A stretch of DNA of 64,000 nt from Spirochaetaceae bacterium (GTDB lineage: Bacteria > Spirochaetota > Spirochaetia > DSM-27196 > PWMO01). The DNA lies in NCBI GenBank assembly GCA_007693945.1, contig RECP01000087.1, positions 62,001 through 126,000 on the forward strand, given 5' to 3'. The notes beneath the pieces were generated by a model, which ran no database searches, was not told the origin of the DNA, and saw only the letters and a program-made list of their open reading frames with translations. A program made the position numbers and the translations under genes. Shown one piece after another: positions 24,170-32,910 of the stretch. How positions within the stretch are numbered: position 1 is the stretch's first letter; every line of letters starts with the position of its first letter.

Positions 24170-25039
24170 ATGGATCACAACTCAGTTTCCCGTATCAGTC
24201 CGGAGATCAGGCTCCTGGCGGTCGATCTCGATGACACCCTTCTCAGAGACGATCTTACAATCTCCGTTCGCAACAAGCGCGCCCTGACTGCTGCCGAAGA
24301 TACCGGTGTAACGGTACTGCTGGCTTCGGGGCGCGTACGCCAATCGATGCTGCCGTACGCGCGCCAACTGGGGATGCTCGACCGCGAAGGCTACATGATT
24401 TCCGGCAACGGCACCCTGCTGACGCGCAGCGACACCGGCGAAGAGCTTACGTGTCTTCGCCTGAGCGTCGATGACGCCGTCAGAGCCTACCGCGAGATCG
24501 ACTCGGCGGGGTTTCCGGTGCAGGTCTACATCGGGGATACGGCATATGCCAGCCGGCGTGATCCGTGGGTCGACGAGGACTGCCGCTGTTCCGGACTGCG
24601 CAAGCGCGTTGTGTCGCGTTACGAGCAGTTCCTGCACTCGATAGAGGTGCTGAAGTTGCTGATTCCCGCCGATCCGCATCGGATACCCGCTCTGCAACAG
24701 CGCCTGCGTACTCGCCTGGGAGACCGGGTCAACCTGGTGACCTCCAAACCCCACTTCCTGGAGATCCTGCCGCCGGGGGCCGACAAGGGCAGCGCCCTGG
24801 CGCATCTTGGCGACATGCTTTCGGTGCCCAGGGAGAACGTGATGGCGATCGGTGACGGCATGAATGACGTCGGCATGATTCAGTACGCCGGTGTGGGTGT
24901 CGCCATCCGCAACGCAGTGCCCGACGTTGCCGAGCGGGCCGACTGGGTCACTGCCGGCACGAACGAGGAGGATGGGGTGGCCGAGGCCATCGAGCGCTTC
25001 ATTCTGCAGTCTTCGCCTGTCCTCTGCGGGCGGTCTTGA
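24170..25039 (+). CDS. Cof-type HAD-superfamily phosphatase
   Basis: 289 residues. HAD motif [10 protein letters not shown] (D19 nucleophile, D21), motif II region [10 protein letters not shown], Lys in [14 protein letters not shown], and motif [12 protein letters not shown]. The cap between residues 90 and 195 is of the C2b type seen in YidA/Cof sugar phosphatases. Substrate unknown. ATG 24170 is preferred over ATG 24164 because a TATGGT at 24158-24163 would start transcription near 24170. The gene follows the repeat element closely, so its promoter abuts inserted DNA. Its last 41 bases overlap the antisense end of the DAHP synthase gene. Confidence 0.87.
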   Translation: MDHNSVSRISPEIRLLAVDLDDTLLRDDLTISVRNKRALTAAEDTGVTVLLASGRVRQSMLPYARQLGMLDREGYMISGNGTLLTRSDTGEELTCLRLSVDDAVRAYREIDSAGFPVQVYIGDTAYASRRDPWVDEDCRCSGLRKRVVSRYEQFLHSIEVLKLLIPADPHRIPALQQRLRTRLGDRVNLVTSKPHFLEILPPGADKGSALAHLGDMLSVPRENVMAIGDGMNDVGMIQYAGVGVAIRNAVPDVAERADWVTAGTNEEDGVAEAIERFILQSSPVLCGRS

Positions 25040-26411
25040 GGGTATCGGCCAGCAGGAAAGCCAGCTCCAGAACCTGGTCGGCGTTGAGCCGCGGATCGCA
25101 GTAGCTGCGGTACCGTGCGCTCAGATCATCCTGCGATAACCCGCAGGCGCCGCCGGTGCACTCGGTGACGTGTTCTCCGGTCATCTCGAGATGAATACCA
25201 CCACCGTAGCTGCCTTCAGCCTTGTGAACCGCAAAGAACTGCGTGATTTCGCGCATGATAGCGTCAAAGTCACGCGTCTTGAGCCCTCCGGCCGTGGTCA
25301 CGGTGTTGCCGTGCATCGGGTCAGCAGCCCACACCACTGATCGGCCTTCGCGTTGCATGCGTCGTACCAGTGTTGGCAGCCGTCGCTCCAGGGTATCTGC
25401 ACCCATGCGCGTGATAAAGGTGAGACGGCCGCACCGGTTGTGCGGGTTCAGGTATTCCGTGAGTCGGACCAGCTCGTCAGCGGATACCTTCGGGCCAATC
25501 TTGACGCCCAGCGGGTTGGCGATGCCGCGGCAGAACTCGACATGCGCTTCGCCGAGACCGCGGGTGCGTTCACCGATCCAGATGAAGTGTGCCGAACAGT
25601 CGTACCACCGGGCGTCCTGATCTACGGCACCGTCTCGCAGGTCTCGGCGGGTCAGCGCTTCCTCATAGTTCAGCAGCAGCGCTTCGTGTGAGGTGAACAG
25701 CTGCGTCTCGCGAATTGTCGGTACGGACTCGGGGGTGATGCCCATCACCTCCATGAACCGCAGCGTTTCCGCGATACGGTCGGCCATCGCCTGGTAGCGA
25801 TCGCGCAATGGATTCTGCTCGACAAAACTCATGTTCCAGCGCCCGACCTGATGCAGGTCGGCAAGGCCCCCCTGGGCATAGGCCCTCAGAAGATTCAGTG
25901 TTGCCGCCGAGTGGTGATAGGCGGTTATCATGCGACCGGGGTCCGGCCGGCGAGCCGTGGGCGTGAACTCGCGGTCGTTGACAATGTCGCCGCGGTAACT
26001 GGGTAGGCTTTCGCCCGCCTGTTCTTCGGTGGGAGCCGAGCGCGGTTTGGCATACTGACCGGCCAGCCGCGCCAGCTTGACCACCGGCACCGATCCGCCG
26101 AAGGTCAGCACTACCGCCATCTGCAGCAGCACCTTGAACGTATCGCGGATTTTGGGTGCGGCAAAGTCGGCAAAACTCTCTGCGCAATCACCGCCGTGCA
26201 GCAGGAAGGCCTGGCCCTGGGCCACGCGCGCCAACTGGTCTTGCAGCGAGCGTGCCTCCTGCGCAAAAACCAGCGGTGGATAGCCGCGCAGTGTGGCCTC
26301 CACACGCGCGACCTGTGCGGCGTCCGCATAGTCAGGCTGCTGCCGAGCCGGCAGTGCCCGCCAGCTGTCGGGACGCCACGTGTTCTTCCCGCTGATCGGC
26401 TCTTTGCTCAT
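24999..26411 (-). CDS. aroF: Class II 3-deoxy-D-arabino-heptulosonate-7-phosphate synthase
   Basis: 470 residues, the plant-like class II (AroA_II) type, first step of the shikimate pathway (PEP plus erythrose 4-phosphate). Signatures: [66 protein letters not shown] (in pieces), [11 protein letters not shown], and [21 protein letters not shown] 26411 follows a GGATGGCAGG stretch with short spacing. It is 24 bases downstream of the RNase gene on the same strand and may be read from the same transcript. It consumes PEP, linking to the probable PEPCK elsewhere in the window. Confidence 0.95.
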   Translation of the reverse strand: MSKEPISGKNTWRPDSWRALPARQQPDYADAAQVARVEATLRGYPPLVFAQEARSLQDQLARVAQGQAFLLHGGDCAESFADFAAPKIRDTFKVLLQMAVVLTFGGSVPVVKLARLAGQYAKPRSAPTEEQAGESLPSYRGDIVNDREFTPTARRPDPGRMITAYHHSAATLNLLRAYAQGGLADLHQVGRWNMSFVEQNPLRDRYQAMADRIAETLRFMEVMGITPESVPTIRETQLFTSHEALLLNYEEALTRRDLRDGAVDQDARWYDCSAHFIWIGERTRGLGEAHVEFCRGIANPLGVKIGPKVSADELVRLTEYLNPHNRCGRLTFITRMGADTLERRLPTLVRRMQREGRSVVWAADPMHGNTVTTAGGLKTRDFDAIMREITQFFAVHKAEGSYGGGIHLEMTGEHVTECTGGACGLSQDDLSARYRSYCDPRLNADQVLELAFLLADTLKTARRGQAKTAE

Positions 26412-26435
26412 CCTGCCATCCCTGCGTATCCGGTG

Positions 26436-28430
26436 TCAGCCCGCAAGTGTGAAGTCCGCTTTGCGTTCCGCCGGAGATACTCCCTTTATTCTCACCCGCA
26501 GAGGATCCCCCAGCCGATAGATGCGGCCGGTCTTCCTGCCCACCAGCTGGTAGTTCTCCTTATCGAAGTCGTAGTGGTCGTCTCTGATTGCAGAGACGTG
26601 CACCAGCCCTTCGATCAGGTAATGGGTCAGTTCGACAAACAAACCAAACGAAGTCACACCGGCAATCACGCCGTCGTACGTTTCACCGATCTTGGTAGAC
26701 AGGAACTGTATCGACTTCAACCGTGTGTACTCGCGCTCGGCCTCCGTAGCGCGGATCTCACGCGCCGTACTGTGCTCGCAGATCTGCTGCAGGGTATCCT
26801 GCAGTCTGCCCGCGTTGCGCGGCCGCGTGCCGTCGGCGTAGCGCTTGAGCAGTCGGTGGATTACCAGGTCGGCGTAACGGCGGATCGGCGACGTGAAGTG
26901 GGTGTAGGCGTCGAAGGCCAGCCCAAAATGTCCGACGTTGTTGGTGCTGTAGACTGCCTTGGTCATCGAGCGCAGCGCGACCTTCTCCACGAAATCCTTG
27001 AAATCGAGGTTCTCGATGATGCCGAGGATCTTGCGGTAGTCCTCCGGCTCAAGTTCCCCCTGGACTTTGTAATGAATACCGAGCCCTTCGAGCAGATCCA
27101 GAAAGGCGCGCACGTCCTCCTCTGCGGGCTTCTCGTGCACCCGATAGATAAACGGCCAGGCGGTCGGCGCCGTCTTGCCTTTGCCACGGCGCGCCCTGCT
27201 GTGTCGGGTAGCGTTCTGCGTCACGATGTGCCGCGCAACCGTGCGGTTGGCTGCCAGCATGAACTCCTCGATCAGGCGGTGCGCATCGAGACGCTCGCTG
27301 GGCCGTACCTCGTAGGGAATTCCGTGTTTGTCCAGCGAAATCACCGGTTCGGGGACGTCAAAGTCGACGCTGCCAGTCTCTTCGCGGCGGCGGCGCAACA
27401 ACAGGCTCAGCATCATCATCAGGTGTACGGTCTTCGCGTAGCGGTGAGGTGCTCCGTCTATGATGGCCTCGACCTCCTCATACGTGAAGCGCTGTTTGCT
27501 GTGGATTACGGTTTCGGCGATCCGGTAGTCCCTGACGTCGCCGCGCGAGCCGATAGTCATGATGACACTGTATGCCGGGCGGTCCTCGCCGGGTCTGAGG
27601 CTGCAGAGGTCGTTGGACAGCCGTTCGGGCAGCATCGGTATGACGTGCTGCACGAAGTATACCGACGTTCCGCGGTCGCGGGCTTCGAGGTCCAGCGGGC
27701 TGTCTTCTTCGACATAGGCACTCACGTCGGCGATGTGAACTCCGAGTTCGAACGTCCCGTTGTCGAGTTGGCGCAGCGACACCGCATCATCGAAGTCCCT
27801 GGCCGTCTCGGGGTCGATGGTGAAGCAGAGTTGTGTACGCAGATCCTCACGGTGGCCCGCTTCGCGCTGCAGTAGGATTGGCTTCATCGAGTTCACGTGC
27901 TGCTCGATTTGTTTCGAAAACGCCGTCTTGAGCCCCTTGGATCTCGCTATGCTGGTCAGATCCATGCCCTTGTCCGATGGATCCCCGAGCACCTCCAGGA
28001 TGCGTCCCCGTGGTGTCGCGCCCGGCCCGGTGCCGTGTTCGCGCCGCACCACAACCATTTGGCCCGGTTGCGGTGTTTCACCGCCTTCGATTGGCTGCAG
28101 CTTGTTGTCGGGGATCAGGATCGGCCGCTTGAGCTCGTCATCCTCCGGAATAACCGTAGCTTTGCCGTCGGATAGCCGGAACGTTCCTACCAGGTCGCGC
28201 GTGTCTCGCCTGGAGACTTCAACGATTCGTCCGACCGGATTCTTGTTCTTGCCCCTCGCTTCGCGCACGACTTCGGCCACGACCGTATCGCCGTCCATCG
28301 CCGATCCCAGGTTGTCCAGCGGGATGAATAGATCCTTTCCATCGGGTACCAGCACGAAACCGAAGCCGCGTGCGTTTACTTTGAGAACGCCCGAGACGCC
28401 GGCCTGCGCTTCGTTTGCTTTCTTTTTCAT
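26436..28430 (-). CDS. rnr: RNase II/R-family 3'-5' exoribonuclease
   Basis: 664 residues, shorter than E. coli RNase R (about 813). Cold-shock/OB domain at the start (GVLKVNARGFGFVLVPDG), catalytic RNB domain with DPETARDFDDAVSL near residues 205-220 holding the metal-binding Asp residues, HFTSPIRRYADLVIHRLL, and a C-terminal S1 domain (YDGVIAGVTSFGLFVEL). It degrades structured RNA processively. ATG 28430 is supported by AAAGGA upstream and by the OB domain beginning at residue 13. The first 212 bases overlap the end of the brkB frame on the same strand. Missing relative to RNase R: the N-terminal helical domain and basic tail. Confidence 0.92.
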   Translation of the reverse strand: MKKKANEAQAGVSGVLKVNARGFGFVLVPDGKDLFIPLDNLGSAMDGDTVVAEVVREARGKNKNPVGRIVEVSRRDTRDLVGTFRLSDGKATVIPEDDELKRPILIPDNKLQPIEGGETPQPGQMVVVRREHGTGPGATPRGRILEVLGDPSDKGMDLTSIARSKGLKTAFSKQIEQHVNSMKPILLQREAGHREDLRTQLCFTIDPETARDFDDAVSLRQLDNGTFELGVHIADVSAYVEEDSPLDLEARDRGTSVYFVQHVIPMLPERLSNDLCSLRPGEDRPAYSVIMTIGSRGDVRDYRIAETVIHSKQRFTYEEVEAIIDGAPHRYAKTVHLMMMLSLLLRRRREETGSVDFDVPEPVISLDKHGIPYEVRPSERLDAHRLIEEFMLAANRTVARHIVTQNATRHSRARRGKGKTAPTAWPFIYRVHEKPAEEDVRAFLDLLEGLGIHYKVQGELEPEDYRKILGIIENLDFKDFVEKVALRSMTKAVYSTNNVGHFGLAFDAYTHFTSPIRRYADLVIHRLLKRYADGTRPRNAGRLQDTLQQICEHSTAREIRATEAEREYTRLKSIQFLSTKIGETYDGVIAGVTSFGLFVELTHYLIEGLVHVSAIRDDHYDFDKENYQLVGRKTGRIYRLGDPLRVRIKGVSPAERKADFTLAG

Positions 28431-29334
28431 CAGTAGTCATTCCTTTCGGCTTCATGCGGCCGAGACGCGTCAGATAGACGAAGGTAAACTCCGCCCCAAA
28501 GAAGATGATCTGTGCCAGGAAATAGAGCCAGAGCAGCACAATCACAAATGAACCGGCCGCGCCAAACAGCGATGAAACAAAGCTGCGGCGCAGGTAGAGA
28601 CGGATTACTGCGTCACCGGCTTTGAACAGCAGCGCGGTGAACAGCGAACCGGGAAGCACGTCGCGCCAGCGCAGTGTGTGTGACGGCAGTACACGGTAGA
28701 TGAGCATGAAGAACAGCGTCGCCATCACAAAGGTTGAGCCGTGTGCCGACAGCAGCTCCAGCGAGCGCATCGACCGAAGCGAGTCGAGCATCGGAAACAG
28801 CGCGGTGATGCCCTTCTGGACGGCGCCGACAAACGGGCTCAGAAACAGAAGCAGCAGGATCGTCAGCAGAATCAGCATCGTGAAGCCGATGGTCAGCAGC
28901 TTTCCGGCCAGCACGCGCAGGAAGCGGCGATTTTCGGCGATCGCTTCGTATCCGAAGATCTTGTTCAGGGCGTCACGCAGACACATCAGCCCGCGTGATG
29001 CGCCGTAGAGTACCGCGAACACACCGAGTCCGCCGGCAAGGTAACCGGTGCCGGTGCGTTCGGCGGTGGTCAGCAGGCTGCGGAAGAACACCACGATTTC
29101 CGGGCCCACCGCGGTTTCCAGCAGTTCGAGCAGTTCTCTGCTCATTGCCGTGTCTCCGAACAGCCAGCTGATAATCAGCACGATCACAAGCGACATCGGC
29201 GCCAGCGAAAGCGCGGTGTAGTAGGCCAGAGCGGCCGACAGCCGTGGCGCACTGTCGCGAACCCACTCGCGGTAGCTCTGCCACAGCAGGCGTCCGGTTA
29301 TCGCTACCGGCCGTCGGACTTCTTCGAGGATCAT
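28219..29334 (-). CDS. YihY/virulence factor BrkB-family membrane protein
   Basis: 371 residues. Six membrane segments and the family start RLSAALAYYTALSLAPMSLV, GASRGLMCLRDALNKIFG, and AQIIFFGAEFTFVYLTR. Often misnamed RNase BN; role unknown. After residue ~300 the frame continues about 70 residues beyond the normal family end as an Arg/Gly/Ser-rich tail that overlaps the start of the RNase gene in another frame. That tail looks like a read-through of non-coding frame, so an ancestral stop may have been lost. ATG 29334 is preferred over ATG 29340 because the -10 hexamer ends at 29344, which places the transcript start near 29337. Confidence 0.85.
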   Translation of the reverse strand: MILEEVRRPVAITGRLLWQSYREWVRDSAPRLSAALAYYTALSLAPMSLVIVLIISWLFGDTAMSRELLELLETAVGPEIVVFFRSLLTTAERTGTGYLAGGLGVFAVLYGASRGLMCLRDALNKIFGYEAIAENRRFLRVLAGKLLTIGFTMLILLTILLLLFLSPFVGAVQKGITALFPMLDSLRSMRSLELLSAHGSTFVMATLFFMLIYRVLPSHTLRWRDVLPGSLFTALLFKAGDAVIRLYLRRSFVSSLFGAAGSFVIVLLWLYFLAQIIFFGAEFTFVYLTRLGRMKPKGMTTDEKESKRSAGRRLGRSQSKRTRLRFRAGTRWKGSIHPAGQPGIGDGRRYGRGRSRARSEGQEQESGRTNR

Positions 29335-29343
29335 ACGCATCTC

Positions 29344-29372
29344 ATTATACGCGTTTGGCAGTTCGAGCGCAA
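29344..29372 (-). promoter_or_regulatory. Promoter of the brkB-rnr-aroF unit, leaderless geometry
   Basis: Minus strand: TTGCGC (29372-29367), 17-base spacer, perfect TATAAT (29349-29344), ending 9 bases before ATG 29334. Confidence 0.65.
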
Positions 29373-29382
29373 AGACGGCCCG

Positions 29383-30999
29383 TCAGCTCGCGGCAGCGGA
29401 TCTGGGCTGCCTTGCGCGCGAGGTGAACTCCGAGGTAAAGTGAAAGCTGATTTCGGGGTGGGCCTGCATGGTCGATTGCAGCATCCACTCGGATTCGGAA
29501 AAGTAGACCGGGTTATGATCGCGGTCATAACCGATCTGGCGTTCACGAAATCGGGTGAACTCACGCAGCCTGGCCGGGTTTTCGGCCGTGATCCAGCACG
29601 CACGGTTGAAGGCCAGTGACTCGAGTCGACATGCTGCTCCGTACTCGTGCTCGAGCCGATAACGGATGACGTCAAACTGCAATTCTCCGACGGTCCCGAT
29701 GATCTTGCGTTGACCAACCTCCTGCGTGAACAGCTGGGCCACACCCTCTTCGCTCAACTCGCGAATACCTTTTTCAAGCTGCTTGGAGCGCATCGGATCG
29801 GTGCTGATCAGTTCCCTGAAGATCTCCGGTGCAAAGGCGGGAATGCCCTGAAAAGTGAAGCTCTCGCCCTCGGTCAGGGTATCACCGATCTTGAGGTCGC
29901 CGCGATCGTAAAGCCCGATGACATCACCCGGAAACGCTTCGTCAATCACGTTCTTACGTTGCGCCATGAAGCTGTACGGAGTGGAGAAGCGCACGTGTCT
30001 GCCGTGCCGCACGTGCAGAAACGGCTTGTCGCGGCGGAAGGTGCCCGAGCAGACGCGCAGGAAGGCGATGCGATCGCGGTGGCGCGGATCGAGGTTGGCG
30101 TGTATCTTGAATACAAAGCCGGAGAACTCCTGTTCATCCGGGGCGATCTCTCGGCGGTCTGACACCCGCGCGGCGGGCGGCGGGGCGATTCGCAGGAACG
30201 TCTGCAGCAGTTCGCGCACCCCGAAGTTGTTAAGCGCGCTGCCGAAAAACACCGGCGCAACGTGACCGGCGCGATAGTCTTCAACCCGGAACGGATCAAA
30301 GACGCCCTCGATCAACTCCACGTCTTCACGCAACGCGGCGGCATCCGAGCCGAGCTGTGCGTCGAGTCGTGGATCTTCAAGCGTCTCGATCAACAGCCGG
30401 TCCTGCTCAACCTGGGTTTTGCCGGCCCGAAAGAGGTGCAGGTTGTTCTCGTGCAGATTGAAGACGCCCTTGAAGTGCCGTCCCATGTTGATCGGCCACG
30501 AAAGCGGGCGCACGGCGATGTCGAGCTTGTCGGCCAGTTCGTCCATCAGCTCCAGCGGGCGCCTGCCTTCCCGGTCCAGCTTGTTGACAAACACAATCAC
30601 CGGCGTATCGCGCATGCGGCATACCTGCATCAGTCTTTGCGTCTGTTCCTCGACCCCTTTGACGCAGTCGATCACCAGGATCACGCTGTCGACCGCGGTC
30701 AGGGTACGATAGGTGTCCTCGGCAAAGTCTTTGTGGCCGGGGGTATCGAGGATGTTGATCAGATGTCCGTTGTATTCAAACGTCATGACAGCTGTGGCGA
30801 CCGATATACCGCGCTGCTTCTCGATCTCCATGAAATCCGAGACGGCTGTCTTTCGGATCTTGTTCGATTTCACCGCGCCGGCCTCGCGAATACCACCGCC
30901 GAACAGGAGTAGTTTTTCGGTCAGGGTGGTCTTGCCGGCGTCGGGGTGGCTGATGATGGCAAATGTGCGCCGCTTCTCTATTTCCTTTGTGAGCGTCAT
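29383..30999 (-). CDS. prfC: Peptide chain release factor 3
   Basis: 538 residues, near the usual 529. A translational GTPase that recycles RF1/RF2. GTP-binding motifs: [16 protein letters not shown] (G1), RGISV (G2), [15 protein letters not shown] (G3) and [10 protein letters not shown] (G4, NKxD). The C-terminal domain III with [20 protein letters not shown] distinguishes it from EF-G and EF-Tu. ATG 30999 follows CAGGA at 9 bases; upstream open frame has no homologous look. Monocistronic on the minus strand. Confidence 0.95.
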   Translation of the reverse strand: MTLTKEIEKRRTFAIISHPDAGKTTLTEKLLLFGGGIREAGAVKSNKIRKTAVSDFMEIEKQRGISVATAVMTFEYNGHLINILDTPGHKDFAEDTYRTLTAVDSVILVIDCVKGVEEQTQRLMQVCRMRDTPVIVFVNKLDREGRRPLELMDELADKLDIAVRPLSWPINMGRHFKGVFNLHENNLHLFRAGKTQVEQDRLLIETLEDPRLDAQLGSDAAALREDVELIEGVFDPFRVEDYRAGHVAPVFFGSALNNFGVRELLQTFLRIAPPPAARVSDRREIAPDEQEFSGFVFKIHANLDPRHRDRIAFLRVCSGTFRRDKPFLHVRHGRHVRFSTPYSFMAQRKNVIDEAFPGDVIGLYDRGDLKIGDTLTEGESFTFQGIPAFAPEIFRELISTDPMRSKQLEKGIRELSEEGVAQLFTQEVGQRKIIGTVGELQFDVIRYRLEHEYGAACRLESLAFNRACWITAENPARLREFTRFRERQIGYDRDHNPVYFSESEWMLQSTMQAHPEISFHFTSEFTSRARQPRSAAAS

Positions 31000-31081
31000 G
31001 GCGTATTCCTGCAGGGGCTTTCGGCTTCCGGTTCCAGCGGCGCGCGTCAGACGACGCGCAGTTGCGTGGCGGGCTTTGCAC

Positions 31082-31111
31082 AGTATGCCCCAGGATGGGT
31101 CACTTGGGCAA
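31082..31111 (-). promoter_or_regulatory. Possible prfC promoter beside a small palindrome
   Basis: Minus strand: TTGCCC (31111-31106), 18-base spacer, CATACT (31087-31082). The palindrome CACTT-GGGC-AAGTG (31101-31114) overlaps the -35 and could be an operator. The rest of the 276-base gap between prfC and the ABC-F gene shows no gene. Confidence 0.3.
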
Positions 31112-31275
31112 GTGATATACCCCGTACGGCGTGTCCGCACGCCGCCCTCTTGTCACGCCGGCCACGATCGTAGTACACAGAGCGTGGTATGGCTGCTGAT
31201 CGTGCAGCAGCGATCTGCCCTGGAAACCCTTTTCGTCGAGCTCCGAATCAGGCACACAGCGGAAGGACGCGAATC

Positions 31276-32910
31276 ATGATCAACGCTTCAAACGTCACCC
31301 TGGCATACGGGGAGCGCGTTCTATTCAAAGACGTCAATATCAAGTTTACCCCGGGGAACTGCTACGGCGTCATCGGTGCCAACGGGTCCGGCAAGTCGAC
31401 TCTGCTGAGAATCCTCGCCGGTGCCATACAGCCGGATGCCGGTGAAGTGATCGTTTCCGCGGGGCAGCGAGTAGCCGTGCTGCAACAGGATCAGTATCAG
31501 TTCGACCGGTACAGCGTTCTGCACACCGTAATTATGGGCCACAAACGGCTCTACGAAGCAATGATGGAGAAGGACGCGATCTACTCCAAAGAAGAGTTTA
31601 CCGAGGCCGACGGCATGCGGGCTTCCGAGTTGGAAGGTGATTTTGCCGAGATGGGCGGCTGGGAGGCCGAGTCGGAAGCCGGACGCCTGCTTGCCGGTCT
31701 CGGCATAGCCGATCAACACCACGACAGGCTGATGGGCGAGCTTGACGGTGGTCAGAAGGTCCGGGTGCTGCTGGCACAAGCGCTGTTCGGGGACCCTGAT
31801 ATCGTGTTGCTGGATGAGCCGACCAACAACCTTGATCTGGAATCAGTTGCGTGGCTGGAGGAATTCCTGCTGCAGTTCCGCAATACCGTGATCGTCGTTT
31901 CGCACGATCGTCATTTTCTTGACAGGGTCTGCACTCACATTGCCGACATTGACTTCGGCACGATCACGCTTTTTGCCGGTAACTACGACTTCTGGTACCA
32001 CTCGAGCCAGCTGGTTCGCAAGCAGTTGCGTGATGACAGAAAGCGCCGTGAGGACAAGATAGCCGAGCTGCGCGGCTTCATCCAGCGCTTCTCCGCCAAC
32101 GCCGCAAAGTCACGGCAGGCAACCAGTCGCCAGAAGCTTATCGAAAAGCTCTCGATTGACGACATCCGGCCGAGCAGCCGCCGGTCGCCGTACGTCAGTT
32201 TTGATCCTGAACGCCAGCTCGGCCGAAAGGTGCTGCAGATCGACGACCTGAGCTGTGATCTGCAGGACGGTGGGACAACACGAGCGCTGTCCCTGACGGT
32301 CAATCCGGGCGACAAGATCGCCTTTGTCGGCCCGCATCATCAGGTAAAGACCGCACTGTTTGACGTTCTATCGGGTGAACGCAGGCCCGCCGGCGGGAGT
32401 TATGAATGGGGCACTACGGTCAGCTGGGCCTACTTCCCGCAGGAGAGCAGCCGGTACTTCGATTGCGATCTCTCGATCATCGAGTGGTTGTCCCGCTATA
32501 CGGAGATCGAAGAACAGACCTACGTGCGGGGCTTCCTCGGCCGGATGCTCTTCTCCGGCGATGAGTCCTTGAAGAAGGTCAACGTGCTATCGGGTGGTGA
32601 GCGGGTGCGCTGTATGCTCTCCAGGCTGATGCTGGCGCGGCCGAACGCGCTGATTCTGGACGAGCCGACCAACCACCTGGATCTGGAGGCGATCACCGCT
32701 CTCAATGACGCTTTGAGTGCGTTTCGCGGAACAATCCTCTTCACCAGCCACGATCACAAGCTCGTCGATACAATTGCCAATCGTATCATCGAGTTCACAC
32801 CGTCGGGAGCGATTGACCGACTGATGCGGCTCGATGACTACCTGGCCAGCGATGAGGTAAGGACGCTGCGTGATCAGCACAATCACGGCCATCAGCTGCT
32901 GGAGATCTGA
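31276..32910 (+). CDS. ABC-F family ATPase (YbiT/YkpA-like)
   Basis: 544 residues, two ABC domains joined by an Arg/Lys-rich linker and no membrane segments. ABC-F proteins act on the ribosome. Domain 1: Walker A GANGSGKST (residues 34-42), signature LDGGQKVRVLLAQ (LDGGQ rather than LSGGQ), Walker B IVLLDEPTNNLD. Domain 2: Walker A is degenerate (GPHHQVKTA near residues 352-360, Val in place of the Gly before Lys), but LSGGERVRCMLSRL and LILDEPTNHLDLE are intact. ATG 31276 follows GGAAGGACGC. Its TGA overlaps the ATG of recQ by one base. Confidence 0.9.
   Translation: MINASNVTLAYGERVLFKDVNIKFTPGNCYGVIGANGSGKSTLLRILAGAIQPDAGEVIVSAGQRVAVLQQDQYQFDRYSVLHTVIMGHKRLYEAMMEKDAIYSKEEFTEADGMRASELEGDFAEMGGWEAESEAGRLLAGLGIADQHHDRLMGELDGGQKVRVLLAQALFGDPDIVLLDEPTNNLDLESVAWLEEFLLQFRNTVIVVSHDRHFLDRVCTHIADIDFGTITLFAGNYDFWYHSSQLVRKQLRDDRKRREDKIAELRGFIQRFSANAAKSRQATSRQKLIEKLSIDDIRPSSRRSPYVSFDPERQLGRKVLQIDDLSCDLQDGGTTRALSLTVNPGDKIAFVGPHHQVKTALFDVLSGERRPAGGSYEWGTTVSWAYFPQESSRYFDCDLSIIEWLSRYTEIEEQTYVRGFLGRMLFSGDESLKKVNVLSGGERVRCMLSRLMLARPNALILDEPTNHLDLEAITALNDALSAFRGTILFTSHDHKLVDTIANRIIEFTPSGAIDRLMRLDDYLASDEVRTLRDQHNHGHQLLEI

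Noticed and set aside
26196-27875. 559-codon plus-strand open frame
   Set aside because: It lies wholly opposite the well-supported DAHP synthase and RNase genes and has no recognisable motif; high GC makes long antisense frames common.
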